A stretch of DNA of 64,000 bases from Chlorocebus sabaeus (GCF_047675955.1 NC_132931.1:3870001-3934000), one strand, 5' to 3'; shown: positions 12,813-24,155, counted from the first letter of the stretch. Notes: generated by a model not told the origin, from the letters alone. Numbers and translations: made by a program.

Positions 12813-13035
12813 CAGTGGTTCTCAACTAGGGGGAACTTTTGCCCCAGGGTACATTTAGCAATGTCTGGAACCATTTTTGGTTGTCAAAACTGGTTGTTAC
12901 ACACATCTAGAGTAACAGATTGACATCTGGTGGCCAGTTACGCTGCTAAACCATCCTACCATGCACACAAGAGTCTTCCACAAAAAAAGGATTATCTGAC
13001 CCAAAATGTCAATAGTACCAAGGTTAAGAAAACCC
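12813..13035 (+). mobile_element. MER5A-like hAT-Charlie DNA transposon fossil
   Basis: Starts CAGTGGTTCTCAACTAGGG, contains TTTAGCAATGTCTGGAACC and GACATCTGGTGGCC, ends CAATAGTACCAAGGTTAAG. Near full length, non-autonomous. Confidence 0.85.
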
Positions 13036-13321
13036 TCTCCTATTTGTATTCTAGAGGCTTCAAGGTTTTGCTTTTCACAGATAGGCTGTAAATGTAGTAT
13101 GGATCATGCTACTTCTATGACGACAGCTATAACATCCCTAAATTGGTTACCCTTTGGAACACTTTATGATCCCATCTGGTCCCACGTGTACTCTGCCTCA
13201 GAAATGCAGATACTAACCATGTTGGGCCAGGAGTGGTGGCTCATGCCTATATTCCCAATTGAAGCCAGGCATTCAAGACCAGCCTGGGCAACATAGTGAG
13301 ACCCTCATCTCTACAAACAAT

Positions 13322-13712
13322 TTTTTTTAATATACTTTAAGTTGTAGGGTACATGTCCACAATGTGCAGGTTTGTTACATATGTATACATGTGCCATGTT
13401 GGTGTGCTGCACCCATTAACTCATCATTTACATTAGGTATATCTCCTAATGCTATCCCTCCCCCCTCCCCCCTCCCCCCACCCCACGACAGGCCCCGGTG
13501 TGTGAGATGTTCCCCTTCCTGGGTCCAAGTGTTCTCATTGTTCAATTCCCACCTATGAAGAACATGTGGTGTCTGGTTTTCTGTTCTTGCGATAGTTTGC
13601 TCAGAATGATGGTTTCCAGCTTCATCTATGTCCCTCCAAAGGACATGCACTCATCCTTTTTTATGGCTGCATGGTATTCCATGGTGAATATGTGCCACAT
13701 TTTCTTAATCCA
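13322..13712 (-). mobile_element. Primate L1 (L1PA-type) 3' end, antisense half of a twin-primed insertion
   Basis: Reversed L1PA 3'UTR: TATACTTTAAGTTGTAGGG, CATTAACTCATCATTTACAT, a C-rich tract at 13460-13482, and GGCTGCATGGTATTCCATGG. Stops at AATCCAGTATC, where the inverted half begins. A short tail (T8) is present. Confidence 0.9.
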
Positions 13713-14558
13713 GTATCATCCTGATACCAAAGCCTGGCAGGGACACAACAAAAAAAGACAATTTTAGACCAGTATTCCTGATGAACATCGATGCAAAAAT
13801 CCTCAATAAAATACCGGCAAACTGAATCCAGCAGCACAACTAAAAGCTTATCCACTATGATCAAGTTGGCTTCATCCCTGGGATGCAAGGCTGGTTCAAC
13901 ATACGCAAATCAATAAACGTGGTCGAGCATATAAACAGAACCAAAGACAAAAACCACATGATTATCTTGATGTAGAAAAGGCCTTTGACAAAATTCAACA
14001 GTCCTTCATGCTAAAAACTCTCAATAAACTAGGTATTGATGGGACATATCTCAAAAAAATAAGAGCTATTTGTGACAAACCCACAGCCAATATCATACTG
14101 AATGGGCAAAAACTGGAAACATTCCCTTTGAAAACTGGCACAAGACAGGGATGCCCTTTCTCATAACTCCTATTTAACATAGTGTTGGAAGTTCTGGCCA
14201 GGGCGATCAGGCAGGAGAAAGAAATAAAGGGTGTTCAATTAGGAAAAGAGGAAGTCAATTGTCCCCGTTTGCAGATGACATGATTGTATATTTAGAAAAC
14301 CCCATCGTATCAGCTCAAAATCTCCTTAAGCTGATAAGCAACTTCAGCAAAGTCTCAGGATACAAAATCAATGTGCCAAAATTACAAGCATTCTTATACA
14401 CCAGTAACAGACAAACAGAGCCAAATCATGAGTGATCTCCCATTCACAATTGCTTCAAAGAGAAGAAAATACCTAGGAATCCAACTTACAAGGGATGTGA
14501 AGGACCTCTTCAAGGAGAACTGCAAACCACTGCTCAGTGAAATAAAAGAGGACACATA
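13713..14558 (+). mobile_element. Inverted 5' half of the same L1 (ORF2 piece, sense)
   Basis: Forward L1PA ORF2 text: CCTGATACCAAAGCCTGGCA, CTATGATCAAGTTGGCTTC, CATACTGAATGGGCAAAAAC, to GAAATAAAAGAGGACACA. It contains stops and small deletions (for example TTGTCCCCGTTTGCAGATG lacks bases), so it is not coding. Confidence 0.9.
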
Positions 14559-14884
14559 AAAACAATTTTTAAAAAATAAGATGGGCATGGTGGTATGTGC
14601 CTGTGGTCCCAGCTACTCATGAGGTTGGGGTGGGAGGATCACTTGAGCCCAGGAGTTTGAGGCTGCAGTGAGCTACAGCTGCACCACTGCTCCCCAGCCT
14701 GGGCAACACAGCAAGACCCTGCCTCAAAACAAAGAAACAAAGCCATGTTGTTCAGAAGACTAATTGGTGAGACACGTGCTTCTGAATCTCCAGACTAAAT
14801 AAGTGTTTTGGCTCTAGGGACCTTCTGTTTACTGGGTCCCTTGCTGAAATCTCACCTCTGGGCCTTACAACACATCTGACCATT

Positions 14885-15390
14885 GTGTGCAAGAATTCTA
14901 GGAAAACTCCACAATCTCACTGAGAAATATCACAGGAGATCTAAATAAATGAATATCTTGTTTATGAATTAAACAGCTCAACATAGGCTGGGCACGGTGG
15001 CTCATGCATGTAATCCCAGCACTTTGGGAAGCCGAGGTGGAAGGATTGCTTGAGCCCAGGAGTTCAAGACCAGCCTGGGCAACATGGCAAAACCCCATCT
15101 CTACCAAAAAAAAAAAAAAAAAAAATACAAAATATTAGCCAGGCATTGTGGCATGCACCTGTGGTCTCAGCCACTCAGGAGGCTGAGGTGGGAGAATCTC
15201 CTGAGCCCAGGAAGTTGAGGCTGCAGTGAGCTGTGATCATGCCACTGCACTCCAGCCTGGGCAACAGAGTGAGATTTTGTCTTAAAAAAATAATAATAAA
15301 AAGCTCGACATTGTAAAGATGTTGATTCTCCCTAAATAAATTTATAGATTCAATGAAATTTCAATCAAAATCCCAGTGGGCTGTTTTTTT
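14885..15390 (+). mobile_element. Sense L1 ORF2 fragment split by an Alu
   Basis: AGATCTAAATAAATGAATA (14938) and GTAAAGATGTTGATTCTCCC (15312) to CAATCAAAATCCCAGTGGG are consecutive forward L1 ORF2 text, divided by the Alu at 14986-15302. Confidence 0.7.
14986..15302 (+). mobile_element. Alu, sense
   Basis: GGCTGGGCACGGTGGCTCAT to a (TAA)-rich tail; middle A tract at 15104-15126. Confidence 0.93.
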
Positions 15391-16100
15391 TTCTTCTCCT
15401 TTTTTTTTTTTTAATAGGAGTTACCAAGCTGCATCTCAAATCTTTCCATTTCATCTACATTTTCAAATCTGCAGAAAGCAAATATAATATCCTTTCATTA
15501 TCTGAGGTGGAGTACCTCTTTTCATTCCTGATATTGATAATTTGTTCTCTCTCAGTCTCTTTCTCAATTACTGTCACCTGGGAGCGCTGTCAATTTAATT
15601 AGTGTTAGCAAAGAAAAAATAGTCGGCTTTGTTTATCTTTTTCATGGTATGCTTGTAGTCTCTTGGAAGAATTTCAACCCAGAAATTTCTTGCAATATAT
15701 TTATAGGAATCATATAATTCACCCATATACTCTTCACCTAGATTGTCACTCATTAAGATTTTGAGACATTAGCCTTTTATCTTTCTGTGTTTTTGTGTAT
15801 ACACATATAGACTTTTTTTTCTTTACCATTTCAGAATAACTTGTGGACAACATGACACTTTACCATGTGTGGCATAATAAAATATATATATTTGATCTCT
15901 GCCTCTGCCACAGAGCTCTTTGTAATTTCCTGAGTAATAGTGGTGCTAGGGGCATCTTTTGTTCAAACATTTCTTCTTTGATGTGGTTCCTGACACAGAG
16001 CTCCTAAAACCCTCATAATTTCCTGTGTGATGGAGGTGATAGTAACATCCTAACACAGAGCTCCTAAATCCATTTGGATTTCCTGGGTAAACAGGAAACA
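15391..16100. other. Intergenic; probable old LINE text and a threefold short repeat
   Basis: 15391-15880 contains old-LINE-like text (TTCACCCATATACTCTTCACC, TAACTTGTGGACAACATGAC) that I cannot assign to a family. 15909-16100 holds three imperfect units described separately. No gene. Confidence 0.45.
15909..16100. repeat. Three imperfect copies of a short unit (CACAGAGCTC...AATTTCCTG)
   Basis: Units begin near 15909, 15993 and 16053. Each has CACAGAGCTC, then after a short gap (A/G)ATTTCCTG(A/T/G)GT. Spacing is 84 then 60 bp. It could be part of an unrecognised old repeat. Confidence 0.6.
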
Positions 16101-16246
16101 CCCGGCTAATTTTTGTAATTTTAGTAGAGACGGGGTTTCGCCATGTTGGCCAGGCTGGTCTCAAACTCCTGACCTCAGGGGATCTGCCTGCCTCCCTCCG
16201 TCTCCCAGAGTGCTGGGATTACAGGTGTGAGCCACTGCGCCTGGCC
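16101..16246 (-). mobile_element. Alu, antisense, half copy
   Basis: Only the 5' arm is present, from CCCGGCTAATTTTTG to CACTGCGCCTGGCC, without the 3' arm and tail. Confidence 0.9.
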
Positions 16247-16880
16247 CATCTAGACAGTTTTGGGGGGAATATTTTTCCACCAGCTGAAATGTTTTATTTA
16301 TTGCTTCAGTTTACTTCCAGTCACCTGCATACATTAGGATCTGCCGTTTTGTTTGTAACAATGCAATGACAGTGGTGTGCAAATGGGTGAAGGTTTGGAA
16401 TGGCAACTATGCTCCTTGGTTCAAAAAAAAAAGCTCTCTTCTATTGGTAAAGTTCATTTTTTTAAAATAACAGTGCTGTTATTTTTGTAGGGGGAAGTGT
16501 TTTCGTGGCCTCTGGTTTTGTGATTTGCTTTTGTTTCTGTGGACCTTTCATTTCATTTCTTGTTTCATTTTTTACCTTTGCTGCCAAGTCTCTAAGGGAC
16601 CCCTCCCTGTCTTGCTTCCTCTTTCTCCCAGAAGCAGTGACTCCCTGAGGCCACCACCTCCTCTCCTATGAGCTCCAAGTCCCTTCCCTTTGATTCTCTC
16701 TTAGCCAGCAATACAAGCCCTGTCTTCAGCTCTCAAGAACAGAAAAACTGTGGTTTTCCTTTAGATTTTTTGTTAACAACTAAACCTTCCTTATAACTAA
16801 AAGCTACAAACCAGGAAACCCAAGTTCTGAACACTCCCTAGAATTTACCTTCTTCATCCTCCACTGTCTACGTTTTAAGG
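16247..16880. other. Intergenic unique sequence
   Basis: No repeat or gene recognised. A C/T-rich piece at 16570-16700 is not coding. Confidence 0.5.
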
Positions 16881-16900
16881 GTTTTCTCTCTCTCTCTCTC

Positions 16901-16931
<31 letters not shown>

Positions 16932-16983
16932 TTCTCTCTCTCCCCTCCCTCCCTCCCTCCCTCCCTCCCTCCCTTCCTTCCTT
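16881..16983. repeat. Pyrimidine tract (TC)n(TTTC)n(CCCT)n
   Basis: About 100 bp of almost pure C/T in three blocks, ending in CCTTCCTTCCTT next to an Alu. A mirror-repeat, triplex-capable tract. Confidence 0.95.
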
Positions 16984-17264
16984 GGAGTCAGGTCTCTGTT
17001 GCCCAGACTAGAATTCAGTGGCACAATCACAGCTCACTGTAACCATGGACTCTTGGGATGGAGCAATCTTCCCACCTCAGCCTCCTGAGTAGCTGGGACT
17101 ACAGGCAGGCACCACAACACCTGACTACTTTTTAAAAAATTTTTTGTAGAGATGAGGTCTCGCTACATTCCCCAGGCTCGTCTCCAACTTGTGGTCCTAA
17201 GCAATCCTTCTGCCTCAGCCTCCCAAAGTGCTGAGATTACAGGTGTGAGCCACCACACCCAGCC
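16984..17264 (-). mobile_element. Alu, antisense, old type
   Basis: GGAGTCAGGTCTCTGTTGCC to CACCACACCCAGCC with many changes; AluJ-like. Confidence 0.9.
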
Positions 17265-17698
17265 CTCTTCTTCCTCTTGTTTGCTTTCTTTTGATTTTGC
17301 CCAGAATTTATAGTTATTATCTGTGAAAGGAAAGAGAAGAGAAAAAACAGTAACAAACAATTAGGTAATTATTACTAAGTGTCACTGATAGCCTAGGAAA
17401 ATATATCAAAGAGCTGTGGGTGAAGAAGCCGTACATGAAGTTCCCAGGGTCCCCCAGGGAGCTTACAAAGAGGTTCTCACATGCTGAGGCAAGAAGGCTC
17501 CAGAAGCTTTAGACCAGGCTCAAGCCTTGACGTCACCATGGCTGAACTCCAGCGGGGATTAAACACTCCAGGTCTAAGGTGTCTAGGTCAGGGTATATTT
17601 GACCTTCATACATAAGATTCCCCCAAATATTTAGAACTATCAGATTCTGCTGAACCTTTTTAGCCTACAAAAGTGCCCAACTCATATTTATTTATTTA
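17265..17698. other. Intergenic unique sequence
   Basis: No gene or clear repeat. The last 50 bp contains the left copy of a direct repeat around the next Alu, and a (TTTA)n tail. Confidence 0.5.
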
Positions 17699-17979
17699 TT
17701 GTGAGGGAGTCTCGCTCTGTCGCCCAGGCTGGAGTGCAGTGGCATGATCTCAGCTCACTGCAACCACTGCCTCCTGGGTTCAAGCGATTCTCCTGCTTCA
17801 GCCTCCTGAGTAGCCTGGAATACAGGCACGCGCCACCACTCCCAGCTAATTTTTGTATTTTTGGTAGAGACGGGGTTTCACCATGTTTGCCAGGATGGTC
17901 TCCATCTCTTGACCTTGTGATCCGCCCATCTCAGCCTCCCAAAGTGCTGGGATTACAGGCATGAGCCACCGCTCCTGGT
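17699..17979 (-). mobile_element. Alu, antisense
   Basis: (ATTT)n tail at 17686-17699, then CTCGCTCTGTCGCCCAGG to GCCACCGCTCCTGG. Confidence 0.92.
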
Positions 17980-18036
17980 CTGCTGAAACTTCTGAGCCTA
18001 CAGAAGTGCCCACCACTCCTTATTAAGAATAGTCAC

Positions 18037-18337
18037 GGCCGGGCGCGGTGGCTCACGCCTGTAATCCCAGCACTTTGGGAGGCCAAGCTGGGTGGATCAT
18101 GAGGTCAAGAGATCAAGACCATCCTGACCAACATGGTGAAACCCCATCTCTACTAAAAATACAAAATTTAGCTGGGCGTGGTGGCACTCGCCTGTAGTCC
18201 CAGCTACTCGGGAGGCTGAGGCAGGAGAATTGCTTGAACCGGGGAGGTGGAGGTTGCAGTGAGCTGAGATCGCACCATTGCACTTCAGCCTGGCGACAGA
18301 ACAAGACTCCGTCTCAAAAAAAAAAAAAAAAAAAAAA
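18037..18337 (+). mobile_element. Alu, sense
   Basis: GGCCGGGCGCGGTGGCTCAC to an A22 tail; close to AluS/AluY consensus. Confidence 0.94.
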
Positions 18338-18695
18338 TTCACTCCCTCCTTTTTGGGGATAATGTTGTCCCCCACAAAACAACATTACCCATGTACCCAG
18401 GACCTGCCCCGATAGCCCCTCTTGTCAGGTGAGCCTACAGGAAGACTCAGTCAGGAACATCCTGCCCCTAATAGGGAGGAAAAGGACAATGCCCTCCATG
18501 ATCCTGAGTTGCTGCCATAGATGGTGGGAGAAACAGATTTAAAAATGCAGGGAAATGGGGAGCTCAGGTGGATGTACAGCCAGAAGATCCACTAAATTAG
18601 GATGTTCTACAAGAAGCCCAGGGATCCAGGATTCTCCAAGGCAATAAGGAATGAGCTGGCGAAATGGAAACCATTATCACTAAAAAGTTCAGTGA
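18338..18695. other. Intergenic unique sequence
   Basis: No gene or repeat recognised. Confidence 0.5.
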
Positions 18696-18993
18696 TGGGC
18701 CAGGAGTGGTGGCTCATGCTTGCTTGTAATCCCAGCATGTTGCAAAGCTGCAGCGGGAGGATCATTTGAGCCCAGGAGTTCGAAACCAGCCTGGGCAACA
18801 CAGTGGGACCCCATCCCTCCTAAAAATTAAAAAATTAGCCAGTGTGGTGGTGTGTGCCTGTAGTACCAGTTACTTGTAAGGCTGAGATAGGATCACTTCA
18901 GCCCAGGAGTTGGAGGCTGCAGTGAGCTATGATCGTGACACTGCACTCCAGCCCAGTTGACACAGTGAGACCCTGTCTCAAAAAAAAAAAAAG
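18696..18993 (+). mobile_element. Alu, sense, old type
   Basis: GGGCCAGGAGTGGTGGCTC to GACCCTGTCTC plus A12; AluJ-like changes. Confidence 0.9.
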
Positions 18994-19085
18994 ATTAAAC
19001 AAAAAATTTTATTCAAGTTGCCCAAAATTTGAATAAGTTTCCATTGAGAAAGTATTTAAAAATTAAAATTATTTTGCCTACTTTC

Positions 19086-19402
19086 TTTTTTTCTTTTTCT
19101 TTTTTTTTTTTTTTTTTTTTTGAGACGGAGTCTCGCTCTGTCACCCAGGCTGGAGTGCAGTGGCGCGATCTCGGCTCACTGCAAGCTCCGCCTCCCGGGT
19201 TCACACCATTCTCCTGCCTCAGCCTCCCGAGTAGCTGGAACTACAGGCGCCCGCCACCTCGCCTGGCTAGTTTTTTGTATTTTTAGTAGAGGCCGGGTTT
19301 CACTGTGTTAACCAGGATGGTCTCGTTCTCCTGACCTCGTGATCTGCCTGCCTTGGCCTCCCAAAGTGCTGGGATTACAGATTTGAGCCACTGCGCCTGG
19401 CC
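19086..19402 (-). mobile_element. Young Alu, Old World monkey AluY type, antisense
   Basis: Carries GGCTAGTTTTTTGTA and GATTTGAGCCACTGCGCC. A 15-bp perfect target duplication ATTTTGCCTACTTTC lies at 19071-19085 and 19403-19417. Confidence 0.93.
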
Positions 19403-19643
19403 ATTTTGCCTACTTTCAGTGACTTTTAGATATTCAAAAGTATCTGCAAATTAAAGTCAAACTATAAATTATAACTAATGGACAACAGAGTTTTAATATT
19501 AAAATTATTTAAATGATGCCATTTGATTCAATAATACTATCTTGAGATTTGAAAATATTTTAAATTTTAGCAAATAATTTATAAAAATATACCTATGAGC
19601 AATTCTAGAATTCTAGTGTGTTTGTACTGTAAAGAATTAGTAT

Positions 19644-19923
19644 CAGCTAAGTGCAGTGACTCACGCCTGTGATCCCTGCACTTTGGGAGGCCGAGGCAGG
19701 CGGATCACTTGAGGTCAGGAGTTTGAGAACAGCCTGGCCAACATGGTGAAACCCCGTCTCTACTAAAAATACAACAATTAACTGGGTGTGATGGCACATG
19801 CCTGTAGTCCCAGCTACTTGGGAGGCTGAGGCAGGAGAATCGCTTGAGCCCGGAAAGTGGAGGTTGCAGTGAGCCCAGGTTGCGCCACTGCACTCCAGCC
19901 TGGGCGACACAGTCAGACTCCAG
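19644..19923 (+). mobile_element. Alu, sense, without poly(A) tail
   Basis: Starts CTAAGTGCAGTGACTCACG and stops at CAGTCAGACTCCAGGG with no A tail; the 3' end was lost or replaced. Confidence 0.9.
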
Positions 19924-20035
19924 GGAGATAGAATGTAAGAGTCATACCAGTTGTTCATTATTAGGAAATTTCCTCAGTTGCCACGTGCAGATGTTGTGAA
20001 TACTGTGCTCATTCATGCATATATCAAGAACCACA

Positions 20036-20340
20036 GGCCGGGCACAGTGGCGCACGCCTGTAATCCCAGCAATTTGGGAGGCCGAGGCGGGTGGATCACG
20101 AGGTCAGGAGATCGAGACCATCCTGACTAACATGGTGAAACCCCGTCTCTACCAAAAATACAAAAAATTAGCCGGGCGTGATGGCAGGTGCCTGTAGTCC
20201 CAGCTACTCGGGAGGCTGAGGCAGGAGAATGGCGTGAACCCGGGAGGCGGAGCTTGCAGTGAGCCGAGATCCGGCCACTGCACTCCAGCCTGGGCGACAG
20301 AGTGAGACTCCTTCTCAGAAAAAAAAAAAAAAAAAAAAAA
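20036..20340 (+). mobile_element. Young Alu, monkey AluY-like, sense
   Basis: GGCCGGGCACAGTGGCGCAC to A22. GAGATCCGGCCACTGC is the monkey AluYR-type variant. Flanks AAGAACCACA (20026) and AAAAACCACA (end of tail) form a target duplication. Confidence 0.92.
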
Positions 20341-20424
20341 CCACATACTGGAATAGCACAAAAGTGAGAAACTGGAAGCTCTACCCTGGGAAACAACACT
20401 ATTATGCAAAAATCTAGCGTATTA

Positions 20425-20474
20425 GGTTGGTGCAAAAGTAATTGTGGTTTCTGCCATTCCTTTTCATAGTAACG
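20425..20474 (+). mobile_element. Mariner/MADE1-like terminal fragment
   Basis: TTAGGTTGGTGCAAAAGTAA then TTGTGGTTTCTGCCATT match one end of MADE1/Hsmar1 elements. The second half of the palindrome is missing. Confidence 0.8.
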
Positions 20475-21317
20475 CTATCTTGAGAAGAAGAGTTTGATGC
20501 GTGAATTAAATAGGGTTTTCCTACGTGAAGTGTTGCCACCCCTCTCTGAAGCTGACTCTATCTCCAGTGTTGACATAAACAACCTTACAGCACCTTACAG
20601 CATTTGGAAGCAGCTGCCTTTTTTTTTTTTTTTTTTTCCTTCTTCAATTTTATTACCCTTTGACCAACAGCTCTCCATTTCCCACACACCCTTGGCCCCA
20701 CAAATCCCTGGCAACCACCATTCTCTGCTTCTACAAGTTCAACTTTGTTTAGATTCCATATATAAGTGAGATCATTCAGTATTTGTCTTTCTGTGCTTGG
20801 CTGATTTCATTAGTATAATATCCTCCAGGTTCATCCGTGTTGTTGCAAGTAACAGAATTTCTTTCTTTGTTGAGGCTGATTATACTCCAGTGGGTGTCTG
20901 CACCACTTTCTCTTCATCCATTCATCTGTGGATGGACACCAAGGCTGACTCCCTATCTTGGCTATGGTGAATAGCGCTGCAACCAGCACGGAAGTGCAGC
21001 TGTCTCTTTGACTTACTGACTTCACTGTCTTCAGACGTATACCTAGAAATGGGATGGTTGGATGATATGGTGGTTGTATTTTCAGTTTTTGGAGGAACCT
21101 CCAAACTGTTTTCCATAACAGTTGTACCAATTTACATTCCTACCAACAGTATGTAAGGCTTCCTCTTCCTCACAGCCTTGCCAGCACTTATTTTTGTCTC
21201 TTTCATAATGCTCATTCTAACAGGTGTGGGGTGATATCTCATTGAGGTTTTAATTTGCATTTACCTATGATTAGTGCTATTGAACATTTAAAAAAAACTA
21301 CCTGTTGCCCCCCCCAC

Positions 21318-21618
21318 CCCCCCTTTTTTTTTTTTGGAGATGGAGTTTCGCTCAAGTTGCTCAGACTGGAGTGCAGTGGTGCGATCTCGGCTCACCATAA
21401 CATCTGCCTCCAGGGTTCAAGTAATTCTCCTGCCTTAGCTTCCTGAGTAGCTGGGACTACAGGCACATGCTACCACGCCTGGCTAATTTTGTATTTTTAG
21501 TAAAGACAGGGTTTCTCCATGTTGGTCAGGCTGGTCTCGAACTCCTGACCTCAGGTGATCTGCCCACCTCGGCCTCCCAAAGTGCTGGGATTACAAGTGG
21601 GAGCCACTGCGCCCGGCC
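21318..21618 (-). mobile_element. Alu, antisense
   Basis: T11 tail, TGGAGATGGAGTTTCGCTC, to CACTGCGCCCGGCC. Confidence 0.92.
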
Positions 21619-22536
21619 TTGTATGCCTTCTTTTGAGAAATGTCTATTCAGGTCTTTTGCACATTATTTATTTTTTATTGCAGATACACAGTAGGTGTAG
21701 ATATTTATGGGGTACCTGAGATGTTTTGATAGCAGCATGCAGTGTGTAATAATCCCATCATGGAGAAAGGGGCATCCATCCCCTCAAGCATTTATCCTTT
21801 GTGTTACAAACAATCCAACTACACTTTTATTTATTTTTAAATGTACAATTAAATTATTAATGACTATCGTAACCCTGTTGTGCTATCAACTCATAGGTCT
21901 TATTCATTCTTTCAATGTTTTGTGCCCATAAACCATCCCCACCTCCCTGCAAGCCCCCCTTTTGCCCATCTTAAAATCTGGTTATATTTTTGTTATTCAG
22001 TTGTATTCTGAATATTAACCCCTTATCAGATGTGTGGTTTGCAAATATTTTCTTCCATTCTGTAGATTGTCTCTTTACTCTGTTGATTATTCCTTGCTGT
22101 GTAGAAGCTTTCTAGCTTAATGCTATCCCAATTGTCTTATTTTATTTTTTTGCTTCTGTTGCCTGTGCTATTGGGGTCATATCCAAAAATGTCATTGCCC
22201 AGACCAATGTCAAGGAAATTCTCCCCCATTTTTTTCTTCTAGGAGTTTTACAGTTTCAGGTCTTATATTTAAGTCTTTAATCCATTTAGAGTTTTTTGTG
22301 TATGGTGTAAGACAACAGAATTCTTTCATTCTGTGCATGTGGAGATCCAGTTTTCCCAATACCATTTATTGAAGAGACTGTCCTTTCTGCATTATGTACT
22401 CTTGTCATCTTTGTCAAAGATCAATTGACTTATAAATGTGTGGATTTATTTCTGGGCTCTGTATTCTGTCCCATTGGTCTGTGTGTCTGTTTTCAAGCCA
22501 TACTATGCTGTCCTGGCAGGGGTTATATTGTGTGTG

Positions 22537-22683
22537 TGTGTTTGTTTGTTTGTTTGTTTTTGAGAGATGGGTTCTGGCAATTGTAGTGCACTGCAGCAGT
22601 CTTGAACTCCTCTGCTCAATCCATCTTCTCTCCTCAGCCTCCCAAGTAAATGGGACTACAGGTGGGTGCCATGGCGCCTGGCA
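22537..22683 (-). mobile_element. Alu monomer (FLAM-like), antisense
   Basis: A (TTTG)n tail followed by a single Alu arm ending GGTGCCATGGCGCCTGGC; only about 145 bp. Confidence 0.75.
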
Positions 22684-23077
22684 ATACCATGCTGTTTTGG
22701 TTACTGTAGCATTGTAGTATGTTCTGGAATCAGGTAGCGTGATGCCTTGAGCTTTGTTCTTTTTTTCAGCATTGCTTTGGCTATTTGGGGTCTTTTGCAG
22801 TTTCATACAAAATTTAAGATTTTTTTTCTCTTCCTGTGAAAAATGTCATTGGAATTTTGATAGAGATTGCATTGAATCTGTAGATTGGGTAGTATGGTCA
22901 TTTTAACAATATTAATTATCCAATCCATGAACATAGGATATCTTTCCGTTTATTTGTGTCTTCTTCAATTTATCTGTATTTTATAGTTTTCAGTATACAG
23001 GTCTTTTACCTTCTTGGTTAAATTTATTTCTAAGTATTAAATATTTTTCAATACTATCATAAATGAGATTTTTTTAA

Positions 23078-23203
23078 AAAACGAGATGGAGTCTTGCTCT
23101 GTCACCCAGACTGGAGTGCAGTAGTGTGATCTCAGCTCACTGCAACCGCTGCCTCCCAGGTTCAAGCAATTCTTCTGCCTCAGCTTCCCAAGTTTCTGAG
23201 ATT
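23078..23203 (-). mobile_element. Alu, antisense, truncated
   Basis: GAGATGGAGTCTTGCTCTG to CCCAAGTTTCTGAGATT; the 5' arm is absent. Confidence 0.88.
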
Positions 23204-23265
23204 GTTTTATTTATTTTTTGAACAGTTCATTGTTGGTATATAAAAACTACTACTACTGATTTTTG

Positions 23266-23924
23266 ATTCTGGATCGAATGTTGATTTTGTTTATTTTGAT
23301 CCTGGATATGTTGATTTGGGATCCTGGAAACAGCTGCCTCCTATCTTGAGGACACCAGGCAAGAGATGAAGCAGGTCCCTGGGGTCTAGGTGGTGGTAGC
23401 CAGAAGAGAGAGTGTTTAGGGGAGTGGCAGCTGTTAAACTGCAATACTCTACACAGTGAGTCCCAAGTGACAGAGGTGGCCATGTGATCTTTACTAAATG
23501 TATGTGTGTCCAGGCAAAAGGTCCCTCTTGCCCACGTCTAACAGTAGCACAAGGTCAGACTCCAGGATAGACACTTTAATCTTTGGTCCGTGGGGTCTTT
23601 AACTTGCATAAGTAGGAAAGCGCTGGCTCCTTCTGTGGTATCAACTGGGGCCAGGACATAAGAGCAATGCAATGTCTGGGCACCTTTGCTCTGGTGCTGT
23701 CCTGCCAGCTAAGTGTTCATGGTTTGGGGAGAGAGGCCTTAGTCCTTCCCTGGGTGGGATGAGGGCTGGTATCTGAGCCTTCCAGTTTTCCAGGATTGAT
23801 GGCTTTAAGCCTTGTATTATAGCTAGTTTTCAGAGTTTCACAGGCCAGCCTGAAGGAAATCAGTCTTGGACAAGTCAACCCTCAGGCATGACAGCCACCC
23901 AGGAGAGCAGAAAACAAGTGTGAT
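23266..23924. other. Intergenic unique sequence
   Basis: No gene or repeat recognised. GATCCTGG-type short repeats occur at 23300-23330. Confidence 0.5.
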
Positions 23925-24155
23925 TTCCAAGAAGCATTAAAGCCCCACTTAAAGTCATGATCACATATAATGGACTCTGGGGACTCAGTGGGGAAGACTG
24001 AGAGGGGGTTGAGGGAAAAACAGCTACATATTGGGTACAACATACACTGCGGCAGAGATGGGTGCACTAAAATCTCAGAAGTCACCACTAAATAACTTAT
24101 CCATGTAACCATGTAATGTAACAAATCACGTGTACCCCAAAAAAGATTGCATTTT
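23925..24155 (+). mobile_element. L1 3' end, sense
   Basis: TAATGGACTCTGGGGACTCA, ACATATTGGGTACAACATAC and AACTTATCCATGTAACCATG to a short A tail: a forward L1 3'UTR, 5' truncated. Confidence 0.85.

Larger units (their letters stand above)
13215..14750 (+). mobile_element. Old Alu split by an L1 insertion
   Basis: Left part 13215-13325 (GGCCAGGAGTGGTGGCTCAT, internal loss of the CCCAGCACTTTGGGAGG part), right part about 14559-14750 (ATGGGCATGGTGGTATGTGC to CAAGACCCTGCCTC). The text rejoins across the L1, with AAACAATTTTT at both edges as target duplication. Confidence 0.88.
20620..23265 (-). mobile_element. Antisense L1 with a nested second L1 3' end
   Basis: T17 at 20620-20637 marks the tail. 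L1 3' region runs 20638-21304, resumes at 21619 after an Alu, is interrupted at about 21668-21960 by another L1 3' end, and continues to 23265 (GGTTTGCAAATATTTTCTTCC, GTAGAAGCTTTCTAGC, ACCATGCTGTTTTGGTTACT). Reversed, 22414-22806 contains broken ORF2 C-terminal text. Inactive. Confidence 0.8.
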
